Positions 1 through 9,205 of a stretch of DNA of 64,000 bases are shown here, in pieces; positions within the stretch are counted from its first letter, which is position 1, and each line of letters begins with the position of its first letter. The notes under the pieces were generated by a model. The model did not search any database, had not been told where the DNA came from, and was given only the letters and a program-made list of their open reading frames with translations. A program made the translations under genes and the position numbers. Source of the stretch: Paenibacillus pabuli (lineage in GTDB: Bacteria > Bacillota > Bacilli > Paenibacillales > Paenibacillaceae); assembly GCF_039831995.1 (NCBI RefSeq), contig NZ_JBDOIO010000005.1:558001-622000 (forward strand), read 5' to 3'.

Positions 1-64
1 TAATCGCCATGGCACGGACCAGGTTCAGCTCCGGTATTCGCTCTCTTTTCAATGTCTCACTCAT
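1..64 (-). CDS. Acyltransferase family 3 protein, N-terminal fragment (cut by window edge)
   Basis: Only the first 21 codons lie in the window. The ATG at 64 follows an AAGGAG ribosome binding site at good spacing, and the peptide begins MSETLKRERIPELNLVRAMA. The pattern R-x-x-E-L-N-L-V-R-A-x-A-I is the usual entry into the first membrane helix of membrane-bound acyltransferase family 3 proteins (OatA/WecH-like O-acetyltransferases acting on cell wall or sugar substrates). The rest of the gene lies outside the window, so substrate and length cannot be judged. The family call rests on this short motif only. Confidence 0.5.
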   Translation of the reverse strand, partial: MSETLKRERIPELNLVRAMAI

Positions 65-227
65 GTTTAGCGTTTCTCCTTAATGTGTTCGTCAATATGT
101 CAGATATGACTTAGTACGATAAGCTCACTATCTATTAAAAGGCATAATGCTTAAGATGGGTAGTCCATTTTCTTAACAATTCCTAAATTTTCAGTGGATT
201 TCACACTATTTTCATGTCTATATATGT

Positions 228-253
228 AAAAAAGACCGCTATAATGCGGTCTT
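228..253 (-). terminator. Rho-independent terminator downstream of the photolyase gene
   Basis: A perfect 8-bp stem (AAGACCGC/GCGGTCTT) with a six-base loop is followed on the minus strand by six T residues. It would end transcripts coming from the photolyase gene and the short stub before it. The stem could also act weakly in the other direction. Confidence 0.8.
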
Positions 254-277
254 CGAGCAATGCTGCCTCGGCAGTAT

Positions 278-340
278 TTATTTCTGGTTCACTGGGATGA
301 AAATGGTAAACTCGGGCTCCCTGTCTGTGTGAGCACACAT
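278..340 (-). pseudogene. Possible C-terminal stub of a GyrI-like effector-binding protein
   Basis: Between the photolyase stop and the terminator, the minus strand encodes a 20-residue peptide from an ATG at 340 behind GGGGAG. It ends in EPEFTIFIPVNQK. The ending x-E-F-x-I-F-I-P-V resembles the last strand of GyrI-like (AraC effector-binding) domains. The frame is closed upstream by a stop, so at most a remnant is present. It may equally be a chance small frame in a 3' untranslated region. Confidence 0.25.
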
Positions 341-386
341 CTTGGGTCTCCCCAATCAGGCCGGGATTGACCCATCCTGTCTCCTT

Positions 387-1730
387 CTAATCCTTCTGAC
401 GACTCGCCAGAATTTGTTTATAGACCTCAATAGCTGCCTGCCTGGATGCCTTCAGATCCACAATCGCATCCTTGCGGGGTTGATGAATGTCCTTGCTGTG
501 CAGATCCTTCAGATCAGGCAGCCATTTCCGGATATAGTCTCCCTGGAGATCATACTTCTCCGACTGTGTTACCGGATTGTTCACCCGGAAATACGGAGCC
601 GCATTTTCGCCAAGTGAAGCACACCATAACCAGTTGCCCCGATTCTGAATGTTGTCATAATCCAGCAGCTTGCGTCTGAAATAGGCTTCACCCAGGGGAA
701 ATGGACACTGCAGGTTTTTGGTCAAAAACATCGCAGTCAATATTCGCAGCCGATTCGGCATGCGTCCCGTTTCATTCAGCTCGGTCATTGCAGCATCAAT
801 AATCGGTATTCCCGTCTCCGCCTTGCACCAGCGCTCGAAGTGATACTCACTTAACGGTGACAGATCGTATACCTTTTCGTATGTAAAATAGTGACTCTCG
901 TATACCGCACGATACAGATAGAAGTCACGGAAGCACAGCTGTCTAATCCATTCATCCGGCTGCTCTGCCCGGTAAGCTGCATCATACATCCTGCGGATCG
1001 AGATGGCTCCTACCGCCACATAGGAACTGAGATGACTCGGTTCGTACGCTTCATATTCATCCCGATGCTCCCCATACTCTGCGATACGCTCCTTCAGGAA
1101 TCCATCGAGCAGCCCATAAGGCTCTTCAGCCGGCTCGACATTCATAAGCTCTTCGGGGACCCTGAACGAATCTGGCCACTCGATGGGCTGCTTGCTTACG
1201 TTTAGATCGGCTACCGTTAATATCGAAGGAGGATTAGGGAATTCATTCATAAACTCCACCCAGCGCCGATGGAAGGCGGCAAATACTTTATATGGCTCCG
1301 ATTTGCCAGTGAAATCAGCGAACCGCGGAAGATCGATCAGCAGATGATCCGTCAGCTGCGTGAACGTGGCCTGGTATTTGTCCGCAACCTTGCGTATGCT
1401 GCGGTCCCTTTCAATCGCATAAGGCGTCATATCCCGGTGAACAACGACCTCATCAATGATGCCTTCCATGTGGCCCAATATGTAATCCACAACTTCTGCC
1501 GGCTTGCCATGTGCCACATGCAGCAGCTTGCCTGCTTCCCGGTATTGTCTGCCAAGCCTGGCTGCATGTTTTAGAAAGTTAATGCCGCTGTGCTCCTTAT
1601 CGCGCCCCTGCCGAAGCAGAAAGGGATCATAGATAAAAAGGTGCAGGCTCTCATCTTCCTGGTTGTGCAAATAATCAAATGCGTGCAGATCCTCCGTACG
1701 CAAATCCTTGCGATGTATGAATAGTTTCAC
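387..1730 (-). CDS. phr: Deoxyribodipyrimidine photolyase (cryptochrome/photolyase family)
   Basis: This 447-residue protein has the two-part photolyase build. An N-terminal Rossmann-like domain (about residues 1-130, beginning KLFIHRKDLRTEDLHAF) holds the antenna pigment. A helical C-terminal FAD domain contains the block NRGNWLWCASLGENAAPYFR and then NPVTQSEKYD, typical of class I enzymes. The family uses reduced FAD and blue light to split cyclobutane pyrimidine dimers in DNA. The start is a GTG at 1730 with GGAGG six bases upstream. The truncated BTAD gene lies only 25 bp upstream on the same strand, so the two probably share a transcript. No SOS box was recognised. A cryptochrome-like signalling role cannot be excluded from sequence. 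Confidence 0.92.
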   Translation of the reverse strand: MKLFIHRKDLRTEDLHAFDYLHNQEDESLHLFIYDPFLLRQGRDKEHSGINFLKHAARLGRQYREAGKLLHVAHGKPAEVVDYILGHMEGIIDEVVVHRDMTPYAIERDRSIRKVADKYQATFTQLTDHLLIDLPRFADFTGKSEPYKVFAAFHRRWVEFMNEFPNPPSILTVADLNVSKQPIEWPDSFRVPEELMNVEPAEEPYGLLDGFLKERIAEYGEHRDEYEAYEPSHLSSYVAVGAISIRRMYDAAYRAEQPDEWIRQLCFRDFYLYRAVYESHYFTYEKVYDLSPLSEYHFERWCKAETGIPIIDAAMTELNETGRMPNRLRILTAMFLTKNLQCPFPLGEAYFRRKLLDYDNIQNRGNWLWCASLGENAAPYFRVNNPVTQSEKYDLQGDYIRKWLPDLKDLHSKDIHQPRKDAIVDLKASRQAAIEVYKQILASRQKD

Positions 1731-1755
1731 TTAGATCCTCCCGCCCGGCCTGTGC

Positions 1756-2133
1756 CTACTTTGCTGTTAGTTCTTGAAAGAGACGGCTCGTTTCCGGTTC
1801 CGGCTGATGCCCCAAATCCTCCAAGAGTGTCCTTGCAAACGATGAATATAATTGGAGTATGGCTTGCCCATCACCCATGGATGCATACACCCTCATCATT
1901 AATCGGCATATTTCTTCGGCATAAGGCTCTCTTTCCTGTAAATCGAGTAACTGCTCCATGGCGTCCTTGCCACGTTCATGCTTCATGTTCCATTCGGCCA
2001 GATCCATGACCAATCGTATATATTTGCGCCTTAGCTCGCGGGCCTTCGCCTGCGCCCAAGGGTAGTCATGCTCTTCGAGATAATCTCCGCGATACTCTGC
2101 ACAATCCACCCAACCGGAAAGACAACAATACAA
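1756..2133 (-). pseudogene. Truncated BTAD-type transcriptional regulator (C-terminal domain only)
   Basis: From about residue 13 this frame matches the bacterial transcriptional activator domain (BTAD): YRGDYLEEHDYPWAQ, then helical repeats to LEDLGHQPEPETSRLFQEL. In full regulators (SARP-like proteins or BTAD response regulators) this domain follows a receiver and an OmpR-type winged helix. Neither is encoded upstream here. The first dozen residues come from DNA that reads better in another frame as a small membrane peptide, so the gene appears cut at about position 2100 and joined to unrelated sequence. It would lack DNA binding even if translated. Confidence 0.65.
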
Positions 2134-2171
2134 ATGAAACTAATCGTCAGCATAATCCAGTGTTTTTTCAT
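2031..2171 (-). CDS. Possible 46-residue membrane peptide crossing the BTAD junction
   Basis: An ATG at 2171 has a GGAAGGATT sequence about nine bases upstream. It opens a frame beginning MKKHWIMLTISFICIVVFPV, a positively charged start followed by one strong hydrophobic helix. The frame then runs out of register into the BTAD remnant and ends at 2031 with a basic tail. The N-terminal half looks like the true start of a membrane or secreted protein whose remainder was lost at the junction. It could be a gene start rather than a functional peptide. Confidence 0.3.
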   Translation of the reverse strand: MKKHWIMLTISFICIVVFPVGWIVQSIAEIISKSMTTLGRRRRPAS

Positions 2172-2341
2172 CTATGAAATCCTTCCGACCCGTGACGATA
2201 GACGTCATTTTTTGTCGTTTTATCTTCATAATCCATGTTACACGTTTCTGCTGCCGACGGAAATAGAAGGAAACTAAAAAGAACCATATTTTATAAACCT
2301 GTTTATTCTATTGCGCTCCTCTTCGTAAAAGCTCCGCAAAC

Positions 2342-2400
2342 AAAAAAAAGACTGCCAGCTGTTCAACCAGGATATGATCCTGATCGCAACTGACAATCTT
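2342..2400 (-). terminator. Rho-independent terminator after the SRPBCC gene
   Basis: On the minus strand a long imperfect hairpin (AGATTGTCAGTT...AGCTGGCAGTCT, with a CAGGAT/ATCCTG core) runs into eight T residues. It starts directly after the stop codon of the SRPBCC-domain gene. Confidence 0.8.
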
Positions 2401-2403
2401 CTC

Positions 2404-2826
2404 TTATTGGCTGACAACCTGCGCCAGTTTCTGCAAGATGCCTGTCCAGCCCTGTTCCATCCGTTCGCGCACAATGGCATGCGCCTGTCCGAATTCGGTC
2501 AGTTTATCCGCATCCCAGCCGCTGTGAATCAATGTAAATGCCGTGCCTTCCGGCTGTTCATCCAGTTCGAAGGTAAGGGTCCAATCCTTGCCCCATTGAA
2601 AGGATAACTTGTGAAGCGGCTGAACCTCCGTTACCCGGCACGGTGATTTGCCAAAAGGCCCAGCCTCCAGCACGAATTCATGTCCTTCCACCGGCTCCAG
2701 ATTGCTTGGCATAAACCAGGTCTCCATGCCTTCTGCCGTTGAGACAGTCTCCCATACTTTCTCTAGCGGAGCATGAAGTACCAATTGCTGCCGGATATCC
2801 GGCAGTGCGCTCGATGATGATGTCAT
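2404..2826 (-). CDS. SRPBCC/AHSA1-domain protein
   Basis: The 140-residue protein has the START-like fold seen in AHSA1/SRPBCC proteins. The opening strand is LVLHAPLEKVWETVS, then T-x-x-G-M-E-T-W-F-M, and a long C-terminal helix (GWTGILQKLAQVV) lies over the hydrophobic cavity. Such proteins bind hydrophobic ligands; most are of unknown function. I chose the second ATG (2826), because AAGGAGG then sits eight bases upstream, while the first ATG would leave only two. The gene stands alone with its own terminator. In many bacteria such genes are paired with an ArsR regulator, but none is adjacent here. Confidence 0.8.
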   Translation of the reverse strand: MTSSSSALPDIRQQLVLHAPLEKVWETVSTAEGMETWFMPSNLEPVEGHEFVLEAGPFGKSPCRVTEVQPLHKLSFQWGKDWTLTFELDEQPEGTAFTLIHSGWDADKLTEFGQAHAIVRERMEQGWTGILQKLAQVVSQ

Positions 2827-3103
2827 AACCATCGCCTCCTTAAATAGATATTACTCATTGTTCGGGATAAGAAGATAGGTGTCAACTGAGTTCATTTAAC
2901 AACTGAATCTAGCATTGGATCTCCTCTTAAACGAACCTCATCATTGGAACCCATATATAAAAGATGTGTAACTCCCGTCTTAGTCTGCTCTGAACTCTGG
3001 AATTCCAACCTTATGCCGCTCTCCGCCATGCAAAATCAGGCCGCAGCATAAGGTTCACCTTAGCCGCGGCCCGTCTCACGAGCTCATATAGTTTTAGATA
3101 AGA

Positions 3104-4138
3104 TTAATAACCACGGGAATATTGCTCCGCAATCGCTGCTTTATCCTTGCTGACACCGAGTGCCAATGCTGCATGGTTAGCCCAGTACGGATCACGCAGC
3201 ATGCCTCTGCCGACTGCAACGAGATCGGCATCGCCGTTGCCAATAACCGCTTGAGCCAGAGCCGAATCATCCAGCAGCCCTACAGCAATCACCGGAACGT
3301 TCAGTTCTTCGCGGAAACGACGGGCAAACGGAACTTGATAACCTGGGTAGTTACCCGGTTTCCGTTGTCCGGCAGGTCCTTCGCCACCAGAGCTGATGTG
3401 GAAGATGTCCACACCTGCTGCCTGATAGGCACGAGCCACATCCAGTGTTTGCTCAATATCGTAGCCGCCATCAGCGTATTCAACTGCGGAAATGCGCATG
3501 ATAAGCGGCATATCTTCCGGCATTTCCTTTTTCACCGCATGAATAATCTCAACGCCGAATCGAGCCAAGTCCTGCCCGTATACATCTTCACGATGGTTCA
3601 TCAGCTTCGAATGGAACTGGTGAATGAGGTATCCATGGGCTCCGTGCAGCTCAATGGCATCCACTCCAGCCTGCACTGCGCGGCGAACACCGTCCGCAAA
3701 CTTCTGCACCATCGCTCCTACTTCTTCGGTAGTTAATGCACGAGGCTCCCTGTAGTCTTCCCCAGGGAAAGTGACCACGGATGGAGCTACCGGCTGTTTC
3801 GCATCCTCTGCTTTTCGTCCCGCATGTGCAATTTGAATCGCAACTTTGGAGCCGTGAGCATGCATGCCATCCACCAGTTTCGCAAAAGCCGGGATATGCT
3901 CGTCAGACCAGATACCCAGGTCGTTATCAGTAATGCGGCCATCTGGTTCAACATCTGTCATTTCGATGACGATCAGACCTGTACCCCCAACCGCACGGCT
4001 AACATAGTGAACCTGATGCCAATCGTTCGGGATGCCGTCCTTGGCTGTTACGGAATACTGGCACATCGGCGCCATAACTACACGGTTATTTAGTTGAAGC
4101 CCCTTGAACTGGTAGGGGGAAAATAATTTCTCTGACAT
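3104..4138 (-). CDS. namA: NADPH dehydrogenase NamA (YqjM-type old yellow enzyme)
   Basis: This 344-residue flavoenzyme matches Bacillus YqjM in length and landmarks. The MAPMCQYS motif places Cys26 and Tyr28, which tune FMN and bind substrate. Gln102 and the pair His165/His168 in ELHGAHGY bind FMN and the substrate oxygen. The family reduces activated C=C bonds of enones, nitro-compounds and quinone-like electrophiles with NADPH in the cytoplasm. The ATG at 4138 has a GGAG site 10 bases upstream. The upstream region contains a GTACGTAC motif also present beside the HxlR-type regulator at 36 kb, which hints at shared electrophile-responsive control. Confidence 0.93.
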   Translation of the reverse strand: MSEKLFSPYQFKGLQLNNRVVMAPMCQYSVTAKDGIPNDWHQVHYVSRAVGGTGLIVIEMTDVEPDGRITDNDLGIWSDEHIPAFAKLVDGMHAHGSKVAIQIAHAGRKAEDAKQPVAPSVVTFPGEDYREPRALTTEEVGAMVQKFADGVRRAVQAGVDAIELHGAHGYLIHQFHSKLMNHREDVYGQDLARFGVEIIHAVKKEMPEDMPLIMRISAVEYADGGYDIEQTLDVARAYQAAGVDIFHISSGGEGPAGQRKPGNYPGYQVPFARRFREELNVPVIAVGLLDDSALAQAVIGNGDADLVAVGRGMLRDPYWANHAALALGVSKDKAAIAEQYSRGY

Positions 4139-4446
4139 ATAGGTTACATCTCCTATTCAATATATTGATATATGTTGAGGCAATCGCTTGTTTTCCAAAA
4201 TGAAAACAGTTGCCCATGCTTGCAGCAGTCTCTCTCGCCAATCCTTCGATCATTCTTTATTATGAAGCAGCCTTCTCTGAATACAAGTACGTACATTTTT
4301 GTGCCATAGTACCTTTTTTTATACCTAGAACTACCCGGCCGGTACTTGCAGCCCTGCACGAATTACGCCCAAAACATGATATGATACTTTCATACACAGG
4401 AGATAATATACCCCATATGAAACCAACCCAAGCCAAAGGAGCGATG
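4139..4446. other. Intergenic region between divergent namA and pepT
   Basis: This 308-bp gap holds promoters for both genes, but no clear sigma-A pair was recognised. Position 4286-4294 contains AGTACGTAC, and read on the minus strand the order GGTACTA, AAAAA, GTACGTACT, TATTC resembles the box upstream of the HxlR gene (36452-36484). An AGGAG at about 4398 stands 14 bases before an in-frame ATG at 4417, an alternative but poorly spaced start for pepT. No small gene was found. Confidence 0.4.
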
Positions 4447-5688
4447 ATGGTGAAAGATATTTTAATCGAGCGACTAACAACTTATGCTCAAATGGATACA
4501 CAATCGGATGAGAACAGTGAAACCTGCCCCTCTACACCGGGCCAACTGGCCTTGGGTGAATATCTTGTAGGCGAATGCAAAGCCATTGGCTTACAGGATG
4601 TAACGATGGATGAGAACGGTTATGTCATGGCTACCCTGCCATCCAACACGGACAAGGATGTTCCCGTAATCGGCTTCCTCGCTCATTTGGATACAGCAAC
4701 AGACTTCACTGGCAAAAATGTAAAGCCACAGGTCATTGACCAGTATGATGGTCAGGATATCGTGTTGAACCAGGAGCTGGATGTGGTACTGTCTACGACC
4801 GACTTCCCGGAACTGCGCGAATATAAGGGCCACACCCTCATGACAACAGATGGCACAACATTGCTTGGTGCGGACAACAAGGCAGGTATTGCCGAGATTA
4901 TGACGGCGATGGCCTATCTGATCGATCACCCGGAGATCAAACACGGAAAAATCAGGGTTGCCTTCACTCCCGACGAAGAGATTGGACGCGGACCGCACAA
5001 GTTCGACGTGCCTGCTTTTGGAGCCAAATATGCCTACACGGTAGATGGCGGACCACTGGGAGAGCTCGAGTATGAGAGCTTTAATGCGGCTGCAGCCAAA
5101 ATTACAGTCAAAGGTACGAATGTCCACCCCGGAACTGCCAAAAACAAAATGGTCAATTCGGCCAAAATCGCTATGGAGTTCAACCGCCGTCTGCCTGCGG
5201 AAGAAGCTCCCGAATTCACGGAAGGGTATGAAGGTTTCTACCATCTTACATCCATTGAAGGCGATGTAGAGCTAACGCAGATGAGCTATATCATTCGCGA
5301 TTTTGACCGGGAGAAGTTTGAGGCGCGTAAGGCTTATGTATTGAAGGTTGCCGAAGAACTGCAAGCTAAGTACGGAGAGAAGAGCATCACCGTTCAGATG
5401 AATGATCAGTATTACAATATGCGTGAAAAGATTGAGCCAGTGCGTCAAATTGTTGATATTGCACACGAAGCAATGACTCGTCTGGACATTGAACCCATTA
5501 TTCGCCCCATCCGGGGAGGAACCGATGGTTCCCAGCTCTCGTACATGGGTATGCCTACACCAAACATCTTTACCGGCGGTGAAAACTACCATGGAAAATT
5601 CGAATATGTTTCGGTCGATAACATGGTGAGGGCCACGCAAGTTATCGTGGAAATCGCTCAGTTATTCGAAGAGCGCGGCGATATTTAA
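4447..5688 (+). CDS. pepT: Peptidase T (tripeptide aminopeptidase)
   Basis: The 413-residue product is an M20 metallopeptidase that removes N-terminal residues from tripeptides in the cytoplasm. Di-zinc and catalytic residues are visible: His80 and Asp82 in [11 protein letters not shown], Asp143 in LLGADNKAG, the Glu177-Glu178 pair in TPDEEIGRG, Asp200 in TVDGGP, and a late His in [13 protein letters not shown] place the start at the ATG at 4447, because AAAGGAG lies five bases upstream; ATG 4444 and GTG 4450 are close alternatives. A longer reading frame extends upstream but lacks family similarity. A terminator follows. Confidence 0.93.
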   Translation: MVKDILIERLTTYAQMDTQSDENSETCPSTPGQLALGEYLVGECKAIGLQDVTMDENGYVMATLPSNTDKDVPVIGFLAHLDTATDFTGKNVKPQVIDQYDGQDIVLNQELDVVLSTTDFPELREYKGHTLMTTDGTTLLGADNKAGIAEIMTAMAYLIDHPEIKHGKIRVAFTPDEEIGRGPHKFDVPAFGAKYAYTVDGGPLGELEYESFNAAAAKITVKGTNVHPGTAKNKMVNSAKIAMEFNRRLPAEEAPEFTEGYEGFYHLTSIEGDVELTQMSYIIRDFDREKFEARKAYVLKVAEELQAKYGEKSITVQMNDQYYNMREKIEPVRQIVDIAHEAMTRLDIEPIIRPIRGGTDGSQLSYMGMPTPNIFTGGENYHGKFEYVSVDNMVRATQVIVEIAQLFEERGDI

Positions 5689-5728
5689 CTATCACTACTT
5701 ACATCGATTGCACCTGTTTAGATAAAAA

Positions 5729-5765
5729 CGGGCACCCATTGCTTGAAGCATAGGGTGCTCTTTGC
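5729..5765 (+). terminator. Terminator after pepT
   Basis: GGGCACCC and GGGTGCTC form the stem around an inner GCTT/AAGC step, followed by a short T-rich run. Position directly after pepT supports a terminator, although the T tract is brief. Confidence 0.6.
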
Positions 5766-5802
5766 ATGGCATTGAACAATTCACATCCCTGAGGACCCAG
5801 TC

Positions 5803-6495
5803 TCATTCATACATATTCCCTCCGGCAATCTCCCGCAATTCTTCCAGATTACAGATGACAATCTTGCGCTGCTCCTTGCGTATGATCTGCCGATCACAGA
5901 GGTCATGGATTACCCGGTTCAGATGTCGGTAGCTTGTCCCCAGCATATCTGCCAGCTCTGTCAGCTTGGAGGTCTGGATTTCTTCCGTCACTTGCTCGCC
6001 CTGTTCCATCGTCGATAACAGATAGCTGGCAAACCGGCTCTCCACCGGGTACAGTAGATTCAAACTTGATAGATTGGAGAAGGTATACAGTTTATGGGTC
6101 ACATGACTAAGCATGAAATGGAGGAATTTCGGATTATCCGCATACGTGTTTTGAAGATAGCGATAGCTCACGCCCAGCAGCAAGCTTTTGTTGACGGATT
6201 CGACCGTATTTTTGGCCTCCTTCCCGTTAACCAGCTCCAGATCCCCTACGAGCGCTGGCGGCGTGCTGAAGCGGAGCAGCAGTGACTTGCCATTTGGCAG
6301 TGTCGTATAAATTTTGAGTTTGCCTTCAACAAGAATATAGAATCGTTCCGGCCGTTCTCCCTTCGCACATATAATCTCTCCCTTGGAAGCTTCCAACAGT
6401 CTTAATTCCGCAAGTGCAGGCTCATCCAGCACCTGATCCAAGCCATGTTCACGTGCCAGCTGACGCAATCGCCCAAAATCCATGATTTCTCTCAT
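5803..6495 (-). CDS. Crp/Fnr-family transcriptional regulator (YeiL-like)
   Basis: The 230-residue protein has a cyclic-nucleotide-binding-type beta barrel (about residues 25-125; GEIICAKGERPERFYILVEG) and a long dimer helix. A C-terminal winged helix follows, with a recognition stretch LADMLGTSYRHLNRVIHDL. Overall look and length resemble YeiL of enteric bacteria. The paired cysteine cluster that holds an iron-sulphur centre in Fnr is not evident, and the signal is unknown. It is transcribed away from the soluble chemotaxis transducer that follows. The start at 6495 has GGTGGGGG upstream; an ATG four codons further in is an alternative. Confidence 0.82.
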   Translation of the reverse strand: MREIMDFGRLRQLAREHGLDQVLDEPALAELRLLEASKGEIICAKGERPERFYILVEGKLKIYTTLPNGKSLLLRFSTPPALVGDLELVNGKEAKNTVESVNKSLLLGVSYRYLQNTYADNPKFLHFMLSHVTHKLYTFSNLSSLNLLYPVESRFASYLLSTMEQGEQVTEEIQTSKLTELADMLGTSYRHLNRVIHDLCDRQIIRKEQRKIVICNLEELREIAGGNMYE

Positions 6496-6781
6496 TCCCG
6501 GTAACCCCCACCCAAGTATTTAGCGTATAGAATTGGACATATGTCCCAATTCCGGCATCAGACAGCTCAATTATCCTGATATAAAAATAGTTACAACTAA
6601 CACTTATATCCAATAAATCATTTCACATGGGAAAATTCTAAGATTTCGTCCGTAATTCGTCATCATTTTATTTAAAAATGGAGTTAATGATAGCGCACTC
6701 TTATCCGATGATAGATAAAGCATTATGTACGTTTTTTGAATTCAATCTCAAATATCGAATACTGAAAGGATGGTTCGCCCC

Positions 6782-7624
6782 ATGAATGTTGTAGATGCAC
6801 TTCTGAAAGTTATGCCTTATATTAGCCGTATTCTTAGAGAACCAGCCGGCTTGACCGTGTATGATCATGAGAAAGTATTGTACGCAGTCCCTACTGAGCG
6901 ATTTAATCTCGGTTTCAAAGAAGGAGAGCCACTGCTGGATGATTATAAGAACTTTACGGCTCTGACCAATGGACGTGAGGCTTCGCTCACCCAACTGCCC
7001 GCGGAGGTCTATGGGATTGAGCTGGATATTTTGAACATTCCCATTTTTGATGACAATGATGAGGTCGTTGCGATTTTCTGCGTATCCTACGATCAATCCA
7101 ATCAGAACCAGCTAGAAGCCATTATACAAGAAAATCAATCCATCAATAGCAACCTGGTGGAGATGGTCCAGCACGTAGCCGCTCATGCTGAAGAATTGCA
7201 GGCAACCAGTGAACAAATTCTGGAGAACACGCGTCTTGCCGTACAAAACTCCTCCCAGATCAATAAGGTTGCCGGATTCATTCGGGAAGTCTCCGAACAA
7301 ACCAACCTGCTCGGTCTAAATGCCGCCATTGAGGCAGCACGTGTAGGCGAGGCCGGGGCAGGCTTTGGCGTTGTTGCTTCCGAAGTACGCAAGCTCTCCG
7401 TGGACGCCAAACAGGCTACAAGTGATATCGATGTGAGTCTGAAAGATGTTCAACAGGTCATTAAACAGATGGAAGTGGAAGTTTCGCAGATTGCTGCCTC
7501 TTCCCAGGAGCAAGCTACCCTCGTCTCCTCCTTCACGGATGTCATTGAGAAACTGAATGAAACCGGCGACCGGATGAAGATGCTGGCAGATCAATTGATT
7601 AGCTACTCTGTTCATAAGAAGTAA
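6782..7624 (+). CDS. Soluble methyl-accepting chemotaxis transducer (YfmS-like)
   Basis: The 280-residue protein has no membrane helix. An N-terminal sensory domain (about residues 1-115) contains [21 protein letters not shown] signalling coiled coil follows, whose hairpin tip reads [20 protein letters not shown], the hallmark of chemoreceptors that contact CheA and CheW. Length and layout match Bacillus YfmS. The start at 6782 was chosen over the in-frame ATG at 6770 because AAAGGATGG sits eight bases before it. No other chemotaxis gene is nearby, so the protein probably joins receptor arrays made elsewhere. The ligand is unknown. Confidence 0.88.
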   Translation: MNVVDALLKVMPYISRILREPAGLTVYDHEKVLYAVPTERFNLGFKEGEPLLDDYKNFTALTNGREASLTQLPAEVYGIELDILNIPIFDDNDEVVAIFCVSYDQSNQNQLEAIIQENQSINSNLVEMVQHVAAHAEELQATSEQILENTRLAVQNSSQINKVAGFIREVSEQTNLLGLNAAIEAARVGEAGAGFGVVASEVRKLSVDAKQATSDIDVSLKDVQQVIKQMEVEVSQIAASSQEQATLVSSFTDVIEKLNETGDRMKMLADQLISYSVHKK

Positions 7625-7673
7625 AGTTGTACCCCAAACGAAACGTACCATATGTATCTGACGCTATCTAAAT

Positions 7674-7723
7674 GAAACAGGACCCCTTGCCCCTATATGG
7701 GTATCCCAGGAGTCCTGTTTTTC
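7674..7723 (+). terminator. Terminator after the chemotaxis transducer gene
   Basis: AAACAGGACCCC and the complementary AGGAGTCCTGTTTTT form a stem that ends in five T residues. Inner bases TGCCC and GGGTA add pairing. It lies between two convergent genes. Confidence 0.75.
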
Positions 7724-7768
7724 TGTCTCTTTGCATATCTATCAAGCTCTATACTGGCTTCCCTAAGC

Positions 7769-9205
7769 CTATTTCGCAAGCTTCATGTCTTTTATTCCCG
7801 TTACGTCAGCTTCAGACTCCCAACACTCCACCTCACCCGGAATACGGATAAGGTCACGGGTAAAGACAGGGTCACGGCCTTCAGCCTTCTGCCTTTTGTA
7901 ATCCTTCAGCGCATCAAACGTTACTTTGGACAACATGAGAATCGCAATCAGATTGACGACAACCATCAGCCCCATAAAGAGATCCGCCAGATCCCAGACG
8001 AGCTGTACTTTTGCTATTGCACCAAACAACACCATGGCAATGACGCAAATCCGGTACACCCACAGCCACATTTTATTGGATTTGATAAACTCAATGTTGG
8101 TCTCCCCGTAATAATAATTCCCGATGAGTGTACTGAAGGCAAACAGGAATACCATCACAGCCAAAAATCCGGATGCCCATGAACCGATATGCACACTCAA
8201 TGCCGCCTGGGTCAATTCGATGCCCCCCAGATTGGAACCTTTGTAGACTCCGGACAGCAAAATAATCATGGCCGTACTTGTACAAATGACAAGTGTATCG
8301 GTCAGGACACCAAAAGCCTGAATAAGGCCCTGCTTGACCGGATGTGTCGTATCTGCCGTTGCAGCGGCATTAGGTGCACTACCCATTCCCGCCTCGTTGG
8401 AGAACAATCCACGCTTGACGCCGTTCATCAGCGCAGCACCCAATGTACCACCGGCGACCTGCTCCATGCCGAAGGCATTTTTTACGATCAGCGCAATCAT
8501 GGCCGGAAGCTGGGTGATATTCGCCAGCACAACAAATGCAGCAACCCCGATATACAGTACGGCAAGCACAACCACAATGTATTCGGAAGCCTTGGCAATC
8601 CGTTTCACGCCGCCCATGATGATTCCAGCAAAAATCACCGCCATAACAATACCTACCGTCAATCGATCGAGCCCGAACGAATTCTGAAATGCCACGGTGA
8701 TCGTGTTGGACTGCACAGCGTTAAAGACAAGGCCGAACGATAGCGTGATGAGAATCGCAAACAATACCCCCATCCACCGTTTGCCTAGTCCACGCTCCAT
8801 ATAATAAGCCGGTCCCCCGCGGAAGCCACCGTTATCCTTCACTTTATAGATCTGTGCAAGTGTGCTTTCTACGAAACTGGAGGCAGATCCGATAATCGCA
8901 ATGATCCACATCCAAAACACGGCACCTGGTCCCCCAAGGGCGATAGCCAGTGCAATTCCCGTAATATTACCGGTGCCTACACGGGCAGCCATGCTAATAC
9001 AGAACGCTTGAAAAGGTGAGATTTTATCCGCTTCCTTGCTCTTGGGTTCTGCCAGCACTTTCACCATGTCTCCGATCATGCGGAACTGCATGAAACGAGT
9101 CTTGGTTGTGAAGTAAACTCCACATACCACCAGCAATATGATTAACAGCTTGGACCATAAAAAATCGTTGAAAACGACGACAATATCTTGTATTGTTTGC
9201 TCCAT
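7769..9205 (-). CDS. Alanine/glycine/glutamine:cation symporter (AGCS family)
   Basis: The 478-residue protein has about ten or eleven hydrophobic helices and the AGCS signature GGPGAVFWMWIIAIIG after GTGNITGIALAIALG. Family members (AlsT, GlnT, DagA) import alanine, glycine or glutamine with sodium ions across the plasma membrane. I chose the ATG at 9205, preceded by AAAGGGG, rather than the ATG at 9244. The divergent neighbour is a GlnL-type response regulator. In Bacillus subtilis GlnL activates glsA-glnT, where glnT encodes an AGCS carrier, so glutamine is a good guess for the substrate. No glutaminase gene is adjacent. Confidence 0.9.
   Translation of the reverse strand: MEQTIQDIVVVFNDFLWSKLLIILLVVCGVYFTTKTRFMQFRMIGDMVKVLAEPKSKEADKISPFQAFCISMAARVGTGNITGIALAIALGGPGAVFWMWIIAIIGSASSFVESTLAQIYKVKDNGGFRGGPAYYMERGLGKRWMGVLFAILITLSFGLVFNAVQSNTITVAFQNSFGLDRLTVGIVMAVIFAGIIMGGVKRIAKASEYIVVVLAVLYIGVAAFVVLANITQLPAMIALIVKNAFGMEQVAGGTLGAALMNGVKRGLFSNEAGMGSAPNAAATADTTHPVKQGLIQAFGVLTDTLVICTSTAMIILLSGVYKGSNLGGIELTQAALSVHIGSWASGFLAVMVFLFAFSTLIGNYYYGETNIEFIKSNKMWLWVYRICVIAMVLFGAIAKVQLVWDLADLFMGLMVVVNLIAILMLSKVTFDALKDYKRQKAEGRDPVFTRDLIRIPGEVECWESEADVTGIKDMKLAK

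Noticed and set aside
4210..4446. N-terminal extension of pepT
   Set aside because: The added residues do not resemble PepT, and AAAGGAG directly precedes the internal start codons.
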